NCBI GenBank assembly: GCA_047967505.1
Contig: CM106538.1
Length of the DNA: 64,000 bases
Direction: 5' to 3' (one strand)
Source: Dipteris shenzhenensis
Lineage: Eukaryota; Polypodiophyta; Polypodiopsida; Gleicheniales
Shown: in pieces, positions 35,501 through 47,500 of the stretch
Numbering within the stretch: the first letter of the stretch is position 1
How the letters are laid out: the number at the start of each line of letters is the position of its first letter
The notes under the pieces: generated by a model
Database searches by the model: none
The model's input: only the letters and a program-made list of their open reading frames with translations
Told to the model about the DNA's origin: nothing
Program-made: the position numbers and the translations under genes

Positions 35501-38500
35501 GAGTGATTATGAGGGACGTTTCTTAAATGAATTATTTTTCAATACTTTTTTAAGGTAATAACAAGGGTACAAAGGGATGTCTATGAATAAGAAGATTTAT
35601 ATTATGTAAAAATGAATGAGTGACTAGTCTGTATATTTTTATGATAAAGGAATCTAGTTCTAATGAAAATAAAAGTGTAAAAACCATGTTTCCTAAAGAA
35701 ATACTATTTTTAAAATCTCTTGAAAAACACACTCGTATAAACTTGCTCGTAGGTTTTTGCTCGTAAAATTGACGCATCCCCAACACAAATTTATAGAGAA
35801 AAGACTGCAATACCTTGTTCATTAGGGCCTGGAAAGTTGCACGTGCATTGGTTAGACCAAATGCCATCACTTTGAATTGATAAAGCCCATGTTCTATCCT
35901 AAAGGCAGTTTTATGTTCATCTCCCTCCTTCATCCTTATTTGATGATAGCCTGACCTTAAGTCAATCTTTGTGAAGTACTTTGTCCCTCTAAGCTCATCT
36001 AGTAGATCATCAATTCTAGGGATAGGAAACCTATTCTTAACTGTCATTTTGTTCAAATCCCTGTAATCAATACACATTCTAAATGAGTCATCCTTCTTCT
36101 TAACCAATAACACAGGAGAGGCAAAGGGTGATTCACTGTGTGTAATAAATTCCTTGTCAAGGAGTTCCTTTATTTGCCTTGCCACCTCTTCCCTTTCAGC
36201 TCTAGAAAGTCTGCATGGAGCTTTGTTGATTGGCTTAGATCCTGGCTCCAACACAATTGCATGATCCACATCTCTCATGGGAGGGAGATGGTTGGGAAGA
36301 TCAACAAATACATCAGAGTATTGCTGTAATAGGGACAGCATGTCTTTATCCTCCACCAACAACCCATTATCCTCTTGAGACTTGGTCAACTGAATAGCAT
36401 AGACTCCACAAACACTTTTGAGGTCTCTGGCCATTCTTCTTGCAAAAATTAAGGACAATTTAGGAGATTGGTGACCCATCAAAAACTTCATATACATCCT
36501 ATTAAGGTCCATAGAGAATTCTCCCAAGGTTCTCAACCATTCACAACCAAGGACAATGTCAATAGGTCCCATTTCCAAGACAAATAGATCTCCATGAAAA
36601 GTATAGTCTTAAGAAAGTTGCACTTGAGCAGCCTAACAATATTGCTTACTCTGGGAATGCTGACCATTAGCCACCTCAACTTTGATCCCATGATCCAAAG
36701 TGGATGGACATAACCTCACTGTTTGAAGTGTCTTTGCATTAATGAAGTTATGAGTGCTCCCACTGTCAACCAAAATGTGGACTGGTCTGTTATTGATTGT
36801 TCCTTTTAACCTAAGGGTTTGAGAGCCCTTGCAGCCCATAAAAACATCAGGAGATATGCTGTACACAACTGATTGTGTATCCCAATACACTTCATCATCG
36901 TCAACAGCATCATTTCCATCAAAATTTCTGATCTCATCCTCACAACCTTCAACAACTTCAATGTTCCATTGTCTAGATCTATTTGAGCACCTTGGCAAAC
37001 TATCATTCATAAGCATGGTTTCAAACATGGATAACCACCTGGATCAAAGGGAAAGGTGATCCCCTTTTTGGAACTATGATCCTCATCATCATCAAGGCCT
37101 TCATTCACACAGTCCTGATATTCATGAAATTCAGATTCTGCTGCAGAAGTATTAGGAGATAAATCCTCATCAATCTCTAGAATCAAGCTCAACTTTGCTC
37201 CTTTTTTTGCTTTGCACACATTCCTATGTTCAGGGGTCCACTTCTCACCACAAAGGTAGCACAAATTCTTCTTCTTCCTGTCATCAATAATTACTTGAGA
37301 TAATTGCTTAACCAACTTGTTTCTTTTATCACCTAGATCATCCTTTGGCCTTTGGAGTGGGTTTAAAGGATGACTTTACATCTGTAGCCTTATAAGCCTT
37401 AGGTTGTCCCATGCCACTGCCATACACTGTGGGGAACCTAGAAATAGAAGAAGTTATAGCAGGTGCAAGAAGTTTGCTTTCATCATTGGAAACACCTTTG
37501 ACCATAGGCTTAGTTCCAAAGTAACCAATACCCAAAGTCTTCTCCTTCCCATTGTATTTGGGTTCATAAAGCTCTGCCAACTGCATGGCCTCTTTAAGAG
37601 AATTGGGCTTTTGAGCTACAACATCCTGAAGCAATACTAGGGAGCAGACCATGGATGAACTTGAGCATTCTAACTCTTTCATCAATACCATGAACAAACA
37701 GAGCCAATTTCCAAAACTGTTTGATATAATTTTTCACTGATCCTTGCTGAGTAAGATCATACCACTTACAAATATATTGATCCCTAGTAAAAGGAGATAT
37801 AAAAGTTTTAAGCATTTCAGCCTTGAATTCATCCCAAGCATTAAAAGTTAACCCTTCTTGCTGTAGATGCCTCCACCAAGAGTGGGCATAATCTTCCAGA
37901 TGAAGAACCGCAAATCTGATTTTACCTTGATCACTCTTTGGATATAGAAGGAAGTAGTCATCCATCTTGCTCAGCCATTCCTTCAATTCCTCAGAAGAGG
38001 TAGAATCACCTTTGAACTTAGGAAGTATAATCTTGTCTTTCATATCTTTGTCTTGATGAACAGGTCCTTTTGGTTCAATAGATTTAACTGTTTGTATATA
38101 TTGCTTGGAATGTCATTGCTGCCCTAAGGTCTGCTGGTAGCAACTTATATTCATGGAATTTTTGACACAACTCTTCAGCTGCTGAACTGTTATTATTAGG
38201 AGTCTTACCATGTGCTGAATCCTTATCCATATGAGCTGTAACTCCACTAGAGTGGTAGGTCCTTCGGGCAGAAGCCATAAAACCAACTGGTTCAGTTACA
38301 TGTATATGATCATCATTATCATCATCTGAACCTGAGTCTCCATCAATTTGGGGATCCACAGGTCTCTTCCCATCATAAATTTGGTTTCTCTTGAACTGGT
38401 CAAACCTTTTATTAAAAGTGGCAGACATGTTCTGCATTCTTTGGTCAATCTTCTGATTATTGGTCTTGATCTCATTGGTTAACTCCTTGAATACCTGTAG

Positions 38501-41500
38501 CATTGGGTCCATACAACTCCTTATAATCTGCTCCTGGTTAAGGGATGTTTGTACTTGAGGAATTGCTACCAAATCCCCTTGAATATTGCCAACATGAGGA
38601 TCATAGGGCTCAGAAACTTCAGCCTGATTATCAATTTCTTCCTTCTCTGAGATAGAATCAAGGATACTCATTGGCTGCTTACTAGCTTGACTAGTAGACC
38701 TCTTAACAGGCATCTTTAATGCCTTGAATCTAAAGTAAATGCACTGTCTTAAGCCCTAATCAAAAACCAATACCAAAAGCCCCAAATGCTAGTCTTGCCC
38801 TAATTTCGCAGGTCAAATTTCTAAGAGAAAACTTGAAATTTCCCACTTGTTTAGGCGATCCTCATGCTAAGACTGAACAAAAGGGCCAATCAGGAGTAGA
38901 ATTTCATAACATTGCTAGGACCTTTGGCAAATAGCAATTATGCGCTAGCTGTTGCACTGAATTTTTGAAATTCTCAGTAACAAAAAACCAGATTACTATC
39001 AAACTTTATCAGTTGCATCCATGGAGCTGAGCGACCATATGCACTAAAGCTGACCCAAAATGGAGTTATAAATCTGAATTTCTGCAGCATTTCTTCTATT
39101 CCAGCCAGTCGAATTTGCTCATAGCTCCTCCATTTGAGCTCATATCTCCACGAACATTTAGGAGCAGCACCTAGAGGCTATGGCGACCAGAACAAGCTAG
39201 CTACGACAAGGTTTGGTGCATTCAATTAGTAGATCGTTGACTGGCTGTCTATTCCACCTGCGACTAGAATTCGAGTGCAATATGGGGTCAAACCTTAGTA
39301 ATTTCGTGATTCCAGCACATAGGGACGATCGAGAGATCAAAGGCTTTCCATTGATGCAAAAAGCCCCAAAATCTGATGCACTTTGAAAATCAGGGTTTCC
39401 CAGAGCCTGCCACGTTACAGCTTACAACAGAGAGCACTTCTGGTGCTGAATTTTTGCACAGAGGTAGGCCCTAGGCTCAAGAGTAGATGCCCCAAATTTC
39501 AAAGTAATTGGACAAAGAATTTCCCACGAAATCCCATAAAAAGCGCTCTGATACCAATGCAATAGGACTGCTCCTAACTAACAGTAAACACTACTAAGTT
39601 TAGTAGAATTTGCAGGAGAGTTAAGTAGTGTAGTACCTTATGTTTAGGAAAGGGTAGGAGAGGAAGATCATGGGCTGGATCTTCAACAGAGACTTGTGAG
39701 GGGCTGCACAAGGACAGGAGGAAGTCAATCCCTTTTAGAATTCAGCTGAGTATCGAACTCTTGCTGTAATTTCTATTTCAGTAATGAAGTACAAGTCATG
39801 AATGAATTGCCAAGTACAACTAGAGCCCTTATATAGGTCTGGCCCAGGACAGTACAAAGCAGTATTGCTTATGGGATTACCTCCTAGTATGCCACGTGGC
39901 AACTTATGGTATCCCCTAAAAAAAGAAAAAAAACACTTACAAGCCAATAAAGGCCTTTCTACTAACTTTTAGCCTAAGTTTAGCCTAAGTAAAAAGTAAC
40001 CCTCTATTACACTCGTACACTGTCACATATTGAAATAGCATCATATCCTGAGAGCTCTAATATCACCTCGCCGACACATATCAGAGAGTCTCATGCTTCT
40101 TACAGATAGTGATTCCAAGAAATCACCAAAGTTATTCCTGATTTCAACACTTTTTGTGCTCTCAATCTATTTTCCTGACATTTCCACATTTTTTAAACCT
40201 CATTAGTGTGACAGTACACTCTTTCTTCTCCATGAAATGGCCTCAACCATCAATATTTGCCATGATGAAAATGGAAATTATGGGATAAACCATGTTGCAA
40301 TTATTATTTTCCATCTTACTAGCCAAGTTCCATTTAGCGTACTTGACTATTTCTCAATCTTGCAATCTTACCCTCTCTGTTTAAAAATAAATGCATGGAG
40401 CTAAAATAACTTTAAACACAGAATGAATGCAGCATACCGAAGCATCATCGCCTTTTCGAATTGATGCCTGCCAGGGTGCATCAACGCATCAATCGCCACA
40501 ATGCTCGTTTTTCGCCGCCCTTGCAAGTCCCTTGATTTGTGATCAATATAGTCTCCTGCGAAGCAAAAACTCGCCCCATATCTGCAGAAAAATTCCAATA
40601 AAAAGTGCCATGTCTATAATTATTAGCACACCAATAGAAGGCTGCACCAATATAGTTTAACGATATCTGTGCAGATAATGGCACAAGCATTGGCAATAAT
40701 GATAGGCACAAAGCACATTCTTATAGAAAGAGCATAAAACAAAATCAAATTTAATATAAAAACTTGCTTGGCAAGCAAAACAATCTAATGTTCCAAATCA
40801 GTACCTAGGCACAAGCTGCCAGCTGGGTTTTGAAAGATTAAGGAATGTCTTCTGTTTCAAAAAAATGTTATACATAGCAATTGACAAGGCCACTAAAGAT
40901 GCATACCAGAGACAGTAGATGTAAGTCGATTCCCAGCAGGTCCATAAGCAAGCTATAGTGCTAATTTAAATGGTTGCTTCCACTAAGATTTTTCAGGTGA
41001 GATCCTTGTTGGTGTTCACTCTGACATAATAACCAGGCATAAGGTGTCATCGGGTGGTGTGCTCAGTCTGTGAGCAGTCTGCTCATGGGAGGTGAGCCTC
41101 TGCCGCTTTTCCTTGTGCCCATCACCCTCCCCGATTTACTTTCACCCTCTCCTCCCTTCAGTCTCTGCCTTGTTGGTTTTCTGCTCCACCTTGGAGCTGT
41201 AGATGGCAATGTAGGGTGCAACTGTTGCAGGTCACCAGGCCCCTCGGGCCTTGATCCAGTGCTCAGCCCCCCGATGGTCTGTGGAAGGCTGGAAGGAGCA
41301 CCCACTCCCCCTCTCCCCTTCGCTCCTTTCCAATGATGTTCATCTTCCTTTCCGACATGCCCATTTTTCCCACCCCTCCCTGCTAATCCCACCTGTTTGC
41401 CATCTTCCCTTCCCTGCATCCTCTCTATCCACTTTATCCTCCTCCTCGCTTTCGTTCCATACTTCTCTGTTAAACTGCCTTGCTAACCCCGGCTCTCCCT

Positions 41501-44500
41501 GCTAAACCCCCTAATTCCTCTCGCTTGAATTTTCACCTCCCAATACCATGGATTCACTTATAATGACATGCAGACACATCATAAGATCCCGAGGTACCCG
41601 GTGAGCCTTTACTAACCTGAGTGTCCTCTCCTCAATAGGTGCCAGGCTTGGGATCATCTTGGAGCCCCCCAAGTCATCAGCCTCAGGTCTTATGGATGAG
41701 CTGCCGCAAGTCTGGTTGGTAGTGACCGACTCCTCCACTCTTTTCTCTAGCATTTCTTTGGAGACCCTTTCTAGAGGGGTTGTACACGAGCAAGTGAAGG
41801 TTGCAAATCTTCCTAGACAATTGCCATCCCCGTAGGGAGCTTGGTCATCTAGCCAAGGCTTGCTTGAGGTTTGCCAGACATCAGAGGATAGGACAGAGCC
41901 CACCTGGCATCCTCTCCCTTGCCACCGCCGACGCAAGTTCCACCCCCCTAGATTCCTCCAAGCATGAACTAGTACTCGATGCAGACATGCCAAACAATAT
42001 GCAAAGAAGAATGCAAAAAGAATAGCTTGAAGAGGAAACAAGCACGAAAGCAGAAGGAGACACCCATGGATTTGGACCCCTGGGAAGAGAGGTAGCATCA
42101 CCACTGGCGGGCTTGTCGGAGGGCTTGATGGTGGGAGGCATGCCTATGCTCCCCAAGGGGAGGAAGTAACTCCATCTATCGACGTAGTCTTTGATATGTG
42201 TTCATGTCACCATAGGGGCCTGTTTGACCTCCAGACAACTAAAGGGAGTCCTCCACAGGGGCCTCCTCTCCTTGTCTTCTAACCTACTCTTGCTGAGGAG
42301 GGGCGTACCACAAGGAGGCCCTATCAAAAACTCCATTCTCCCTCCCCCATGCTCCATCCTTCCCTCCTGTCCCCACTACCTCATAGCGCCCCCTTTCGCC
42401 TGCTCCCCCTCCCACGCCCCGCTGGACCTGCCTACCCCCCCCTGGGGATCTCCTTCTCTCCAATGCCAAAGGGTCCTTTTGCACCCATGAGAAGAACACT
42501 CTCGAGATGAAGGGGGGGAAGAAGAGGAACTGGAAGAAGATGGGCTGGAGCTGGGAAATCTATGTCGGTGCTTTCTGATTTGTCTTCCATGAGGCTTCCG
42601 ACTCCTTCCTCTTTTCTTCGACCCTGGGCACTTCTAGACTAGAAGACCTTGTAGGGCCTCCCATAGCTCCTCATCTGTAAAGGGCGCTTCCTAGCGCCTG
42701 CTAAGGTTCTGCGAAAACACTGTGGGGACCTGCTCCCAAATTGCCTCTCTAGCCAGAAGAGTGGTGGCTAAGGCCGCCTCCGACTGAAAAAGCTAGCAAT
42801 AAAAGACTGTAGTCATCTCAAGGATCTCCTGAGGGTCTGAGTGCAGCTGCCCCTAGGAGTCTCTAAGACGTTGTAACTAAATCCTTGCTAACCGTGGTCC
42901 TGTGGTCTGGAGGAACTATCTGGTCATCCTATCCCCCTATTGGACCCATCTGGCCCCAGAGGAGTGGTAAGAGAACTCTGCTCTACAGACCTCCAAGACC
43001 TGTAGCTCCGACCATGCGCACTCCAGGCGGTCCTTGAGCCACTGTGACACTGAATCCTTCTCCCTGAGTCTCTCGATGGACATAAACCCGCTCTCACTCC
43101 TGAAGAGCAGCCCGATCGTGCACACTCCAGGCGGTCCCTGAGCCACTGTGACACTGGATCCTTCTCCCTGAGTCTCTCGATGGACATAAAGCCCGCTCTC
43201 ACTCCTGAAGAGCAGCCCGCCGTCTCAATGCCTGGCCCTTGTATGACCACCATCAAGTGTGTGGTTGCATTACCTACATTTTTTGGATGAAATATCTATC
43301 AACTGCATTTTTTAAAGGGGACCTCCAAGAAGAGGTTTTGTGGTACCTGGCAAAGAAGCCAAGGTATGCATGTTCAAGCAAGCCTTGTATGGTTTGAACC
43401 AGGTCCTAGAGATTTGTATGCCAAAATTGATGCACTTTTGACCACCTAGGGAATACATTATACTTCACGTGAGAGCACCCTCTATATCAAGAAAGAAGGG
43501 GAGGATTTGCTCGTTATTGTCCTATAAGTCGATGACATGCTTCTCATTGGTACAATGCTGCAAAAATTGCAGATTTCAAGGCTGAACTGCAGAGGACATT
43601 TGAAATGTCGGATTGGGGCTGCTTCATTATTATTTGGGCATTCAATTTGTGCACGATGATAGAGGCTGCAGTCCAAATATATTGGGAAACTTGGAGCGGT
43701 TCAGATTTCAAAATTGCAAGCCCATTGTCACCTCCTATGGAGCCTGGGCTTAAGCTGTCCATCCATGATGCTAGTGAACTATTTGATGCCTTATTTACTT
43801 GTGTAATACATGGCCCGACATCCAGTATGCAATGTACCAGCTGAGCAAATTTATGCACAACCCTAAGACTTTTCATTGGTAGGCTGTGAAGCGTGCGTTC
43901 AAATATGGTACTCGGTCTCCTGTGGGGTTAACTTGCATTTACATGCTTCGATTCAGATCAGTTTGGTGACTTTGATACTAGGCAACCAATGGGTGGTAAT
44001 TGTTTCTTTCTCAGACATACATTCATTTCTTGGTTGAGTAAGAAATAGTCTACGGTTGCTACCTTAACCTCCTGTAAAACTGAGTATAGGGCAGCTTTCA
44101 CAACCAAAGTCAAGTGTGTATGCTTGCTTGAGGTGTTTCTTGGCCGATCTTCATGCATCATTGGAGAAGCCTACTCCAATTATCACTAACAGTCAGAGTG
44201 CCATTGCGGATATCAGCTTGGTCATCTGCACTACACAACAAAATGTGGCGGATCTTTTTACCAAAGTATTACCTCATCCAAAGTTTGAGGTATTCTGCAA
44301 ACCCTTGAACTTACATCCATTTGGTAATTGATAGTTACCTTGTACATTGTGACACTGTTACTACAGGGAGGTGTTAGAAATATTCATATCTATAAGGCAT
44401 TGGCCAATCCCTTCATAACATTTTGTCTCCCTAAGCTCAGTTAGAGGTTGAGTTTGTGGGGTCACGTGACGTAGTCACCACACATGTATTGACCCTAGTT

Positions 44501-47500
44501 AGGGTCCATCCTAGGGTTTTGTCTCTATGACTACCCCAGTCTTCTCTTTCATTGTTATTGCTTCTATCTCATTTCAGCTTCCTTCAGCTTCATTTTTTCT
44601 TGCACACTCACTTCTATTTCCAACATACGGAACTCCTAAGTATCTTTGACCAGTTAAGATTGGGACTTAGAGAGTTGAAATTCATATCTAATTTCTTAAA
44701 AATAAAAGCTCAGAACAAATCTGTCCAAATGCTTTCAATTCATAAGTATGTTTGATCAGTATATTAGGACTTAGAAAATTGAATTTCATATCCAATTTTC
44801 TTAACAAGAAAAGCTCAGAACAAAATCTATCCAAATGCTGGATCCATAAATATGCTCTCTGTGGCACTTACACAATAACCAATTATAAAAACATTGAAAT
44901 AGGACATTACAAATTGAGATATTGGAAAATAAAGTAGATTGAGGTCATACCCCTCATAACAACTAAAGCGCTCTGCACCCGTGATCTCAATAGCCTCATT
45001 CTTATGCATTGCAGGCATAAACAGCATACCAGCTATCAACTCGGGGCAAATCACAAAACGGATCTCTTCCTGCATGAAGCACTTCAGATCAGTATGCATG
45101 ATGTAAAACATACTACTTATAGTACTAGATGCATGTACCACGACCATGCCAGCATACAGATAGAGTCCTGAATCTAAATCAAGATGGACAACCGATAACT
45201 TTCCATTTACCTCAGGAAAACCTATATTCATAATAGAAGAAACAAGAAATCTGCTGACAATCATAACCACATTGTCTTCATGACCATAATTAGAGGAAAC
45301 ACAGGGCATCAACTTCGTTGATGCTGCTATCGAGGAACTGCAAAAGCTACTTGCCACAGTGCCCTCTACCACCGAGTATGTTATCACTTGCCAGCCTGCC
45401 ATACCCACCTCGCTTTACATTCCCCCTACTTTAGCTCTCCTCCCAGAACAATCTGCCAGCTCCCTTCTTGTCATTCTCTGTCTTTGCGATATATCACATA
45501 CACCCTGCACTATCCACGTATACACTTCTCTTCCATTTCTCTTCCTCTTTGTAAGCTCCCTCCCTTCTAGGTTGCATCTGTCCCTTCCTTAGTTCCCTCC
45601 ATGACTCTTTCCTTTCCAACCGACCGCCCCCCAAAACCATCAGCCTTGTTTATTTTTGCCTCATGAAACAAATCCCCTCTCTGTCATCAATACTCCAAAG
45701 CATCCCTCCCCTTCATTTATCAAGGGCCCCCTTTCTGATTTGAACTGTTTCTGTTCCTTATCTACCCCGATACACCCCTAGTCTCTCCCATACCAGAGCA
45801 ACCTCAAATCTCTCTATCTTGTCCTCAACTTTTTTTCCTCCTTTAGTAGGAAGGTGGTTTCCTTATCTACCCCAATACACCCCAAGTCTCTCCCATACCA
45901 GAGCAACCCCAAATCTCTCTAATCTTTTTCCCCTCCTTTAGTAGGAAGATGGTTTCCTTATTAATTGGGAAGGCCCTATAGCAAGAGGGGCCCATATGGC
46001 ACCACCCTTGACTCCCCAAGCTGTTAAGGTTCATCTCGTCCCACCAGAAAATTAGTAGGTCAAGAATGCAGTCCAACCACTTCAATACAGAGCAATGGTG
46101 GGTAGGAATGTTGGCCTCATTCCCACAAGGAGTCAAGTGCATGATTGGATCTAGGCAAGTTAGCAGTGAAAGGTGACCACATCTAGGAGGTTACCATCTG
46201 TAGGAGAGGAGTCTTCCTTCTCTATCTAAGTTCCCCTAACACCATGCAGGCCCCAATAGAGTAGAGCCCCATTTCTCTTAGCCCCCGCCTTGTGTATCTC
46301 ACTTCCTAGTATCATGGTTTTACAGTCAAGGCATGGACATGACTCATCCTATGCCTCATTTCCTAGTGATGCTCCACTTCCTAGAGAAGGTAGAGAGGGA
46401 GAGAAAGAGAGAGAGAGAGAAAGAGAAGTCAAGGTTGAAAAGGTGGACCAGAGAATTGACAAGATAAGAATCCACTAACTTAGTTTGATTTTCTCCTTCA
46501 CTACAGCCATCCCTTCTTTTTTTAAATCAAAATTACAGATCGTAGCTGCTCCATTAAGAGCATCCAGGCTGGCGGTACTCTTACACAATAATCCCTGGCT
46601 GCTCATCTTCAAATAGGCCCTCCAAATGGTGCCCATCAATCTACCAAGAGGTGGAGGTATTCCTAACAATAATGTATCGCTGCCATGATTTCTCATCTTC
46701 AAACAGGCCCTTCCATTTGATGAGATTTTCTAAGTAGCCCTTGTTACTAAAGCCCATGATCCGCTCCGGAATATAAGGTTGTGACCCTCCTCATCCATAG
46801 GTGGCAGCTCAGAAAGGACTTGCATATCCTAACCACCAGCAACTTCAGTACCGAAACATGATTCATGAGACACACCATGTACTTTTTTAAGTGGTCCCCA
46901 ACTCTCCTAATAATCCTTTAGGTACCATTAAAACTGTGGACCAGCCTGCTGTTGGTGATTCTTGTGGAGCCACAAATGAGCAAATCCCCTTTTTTAAACT
47001 CTTTAAATATTGCTTTTGCTTAGCCAAAGCATCCTGCATATTCTTTTCCGTTAATTGCAAAAAGAGCATCAATCTTTTCCTGATTATCCTGATCTTTCAC
47101 ACACGTATGCAGATGAGGCAGGCCTTCTAAACTTTGCATCCAAACATGACTTAAAAAGTGAAAACACGCTCTCAACTCTATAGTTGAATCCTTAGTGCTC
47201 ACTACTACCATAACAAAGGAAGCGCTCCCACCTTTCGGCGATCGCTCTCCCACCCAAGTGGCTTGAGGGGTGTAGATGGTATCCTGCCAGATGGGATAAA
47301 AGAGGCCACGGGTCGAACACGGTCCTCACCCATCACTAGGCTGCAGCGCGCAACCCAGATGTTCCACACCATTCCCATAGATCTTGAAGGCTCTCACACA
47401 AACTATAATCCAATCATATCATCTCTCCTTGGGAAAACGAAGGTTATGACCTTCACAACACATCCCAAGCAGTGCTTCATTGACATTGACGTCGACATAG

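Larger units (their letters stand above)
34540..36578 (-). pseudogene. Chromovirus reverse transcriptase, split by an insertion
   Basis: The right part has PSRAEREEVARQI-like sequence, FITHSESPFASPVLLVKKKD, MCIDYRDLNKMTVKNRFPIP and TKIDLRSGYHQIRM. It breaks within the KFVL codons at 35,782-35,789. The left part resumes at 34,738 with FVLVFFDDILIYNKT, the catalytic YVDD-like motif (FFDD), and EVKYLGHIVSSSGIKVDPSK before a deletion junction near 34,535. Removing the insert and one 8-bp duplicate restores the frame, so the insertion is precise. RNase H is missing. Confidence 0.92.
33247..40011 (-). mobile_element. Ty3/gypsy chromovirus, internally deleted and interrupted
   Basis: LTRs of 454 bp (39,558-40,011, 5') and 444 bp (33,247-33,690, 3') flank primer site, gag, protease, RT and a C-terminal chromodomain, all on the minus strand. 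Flanks CTTGT (33,242-33,246) and CTCGT (40,012-40,016) match at four of five bases as a target duplication. A deletion removes the rest of RT, RNase H and most of integrase, and a 1,043-bp DNA transposon sits in RT. It lies in a PARG intron in the same orientation as the gene. Confidence 0.92.

Noticed and set aside
41511-42104. 197-codon minus-strand frame
   Set aside because: No recognisable domain and runs through GC-rich sequence where long frames are expected; listed only as unassigned.
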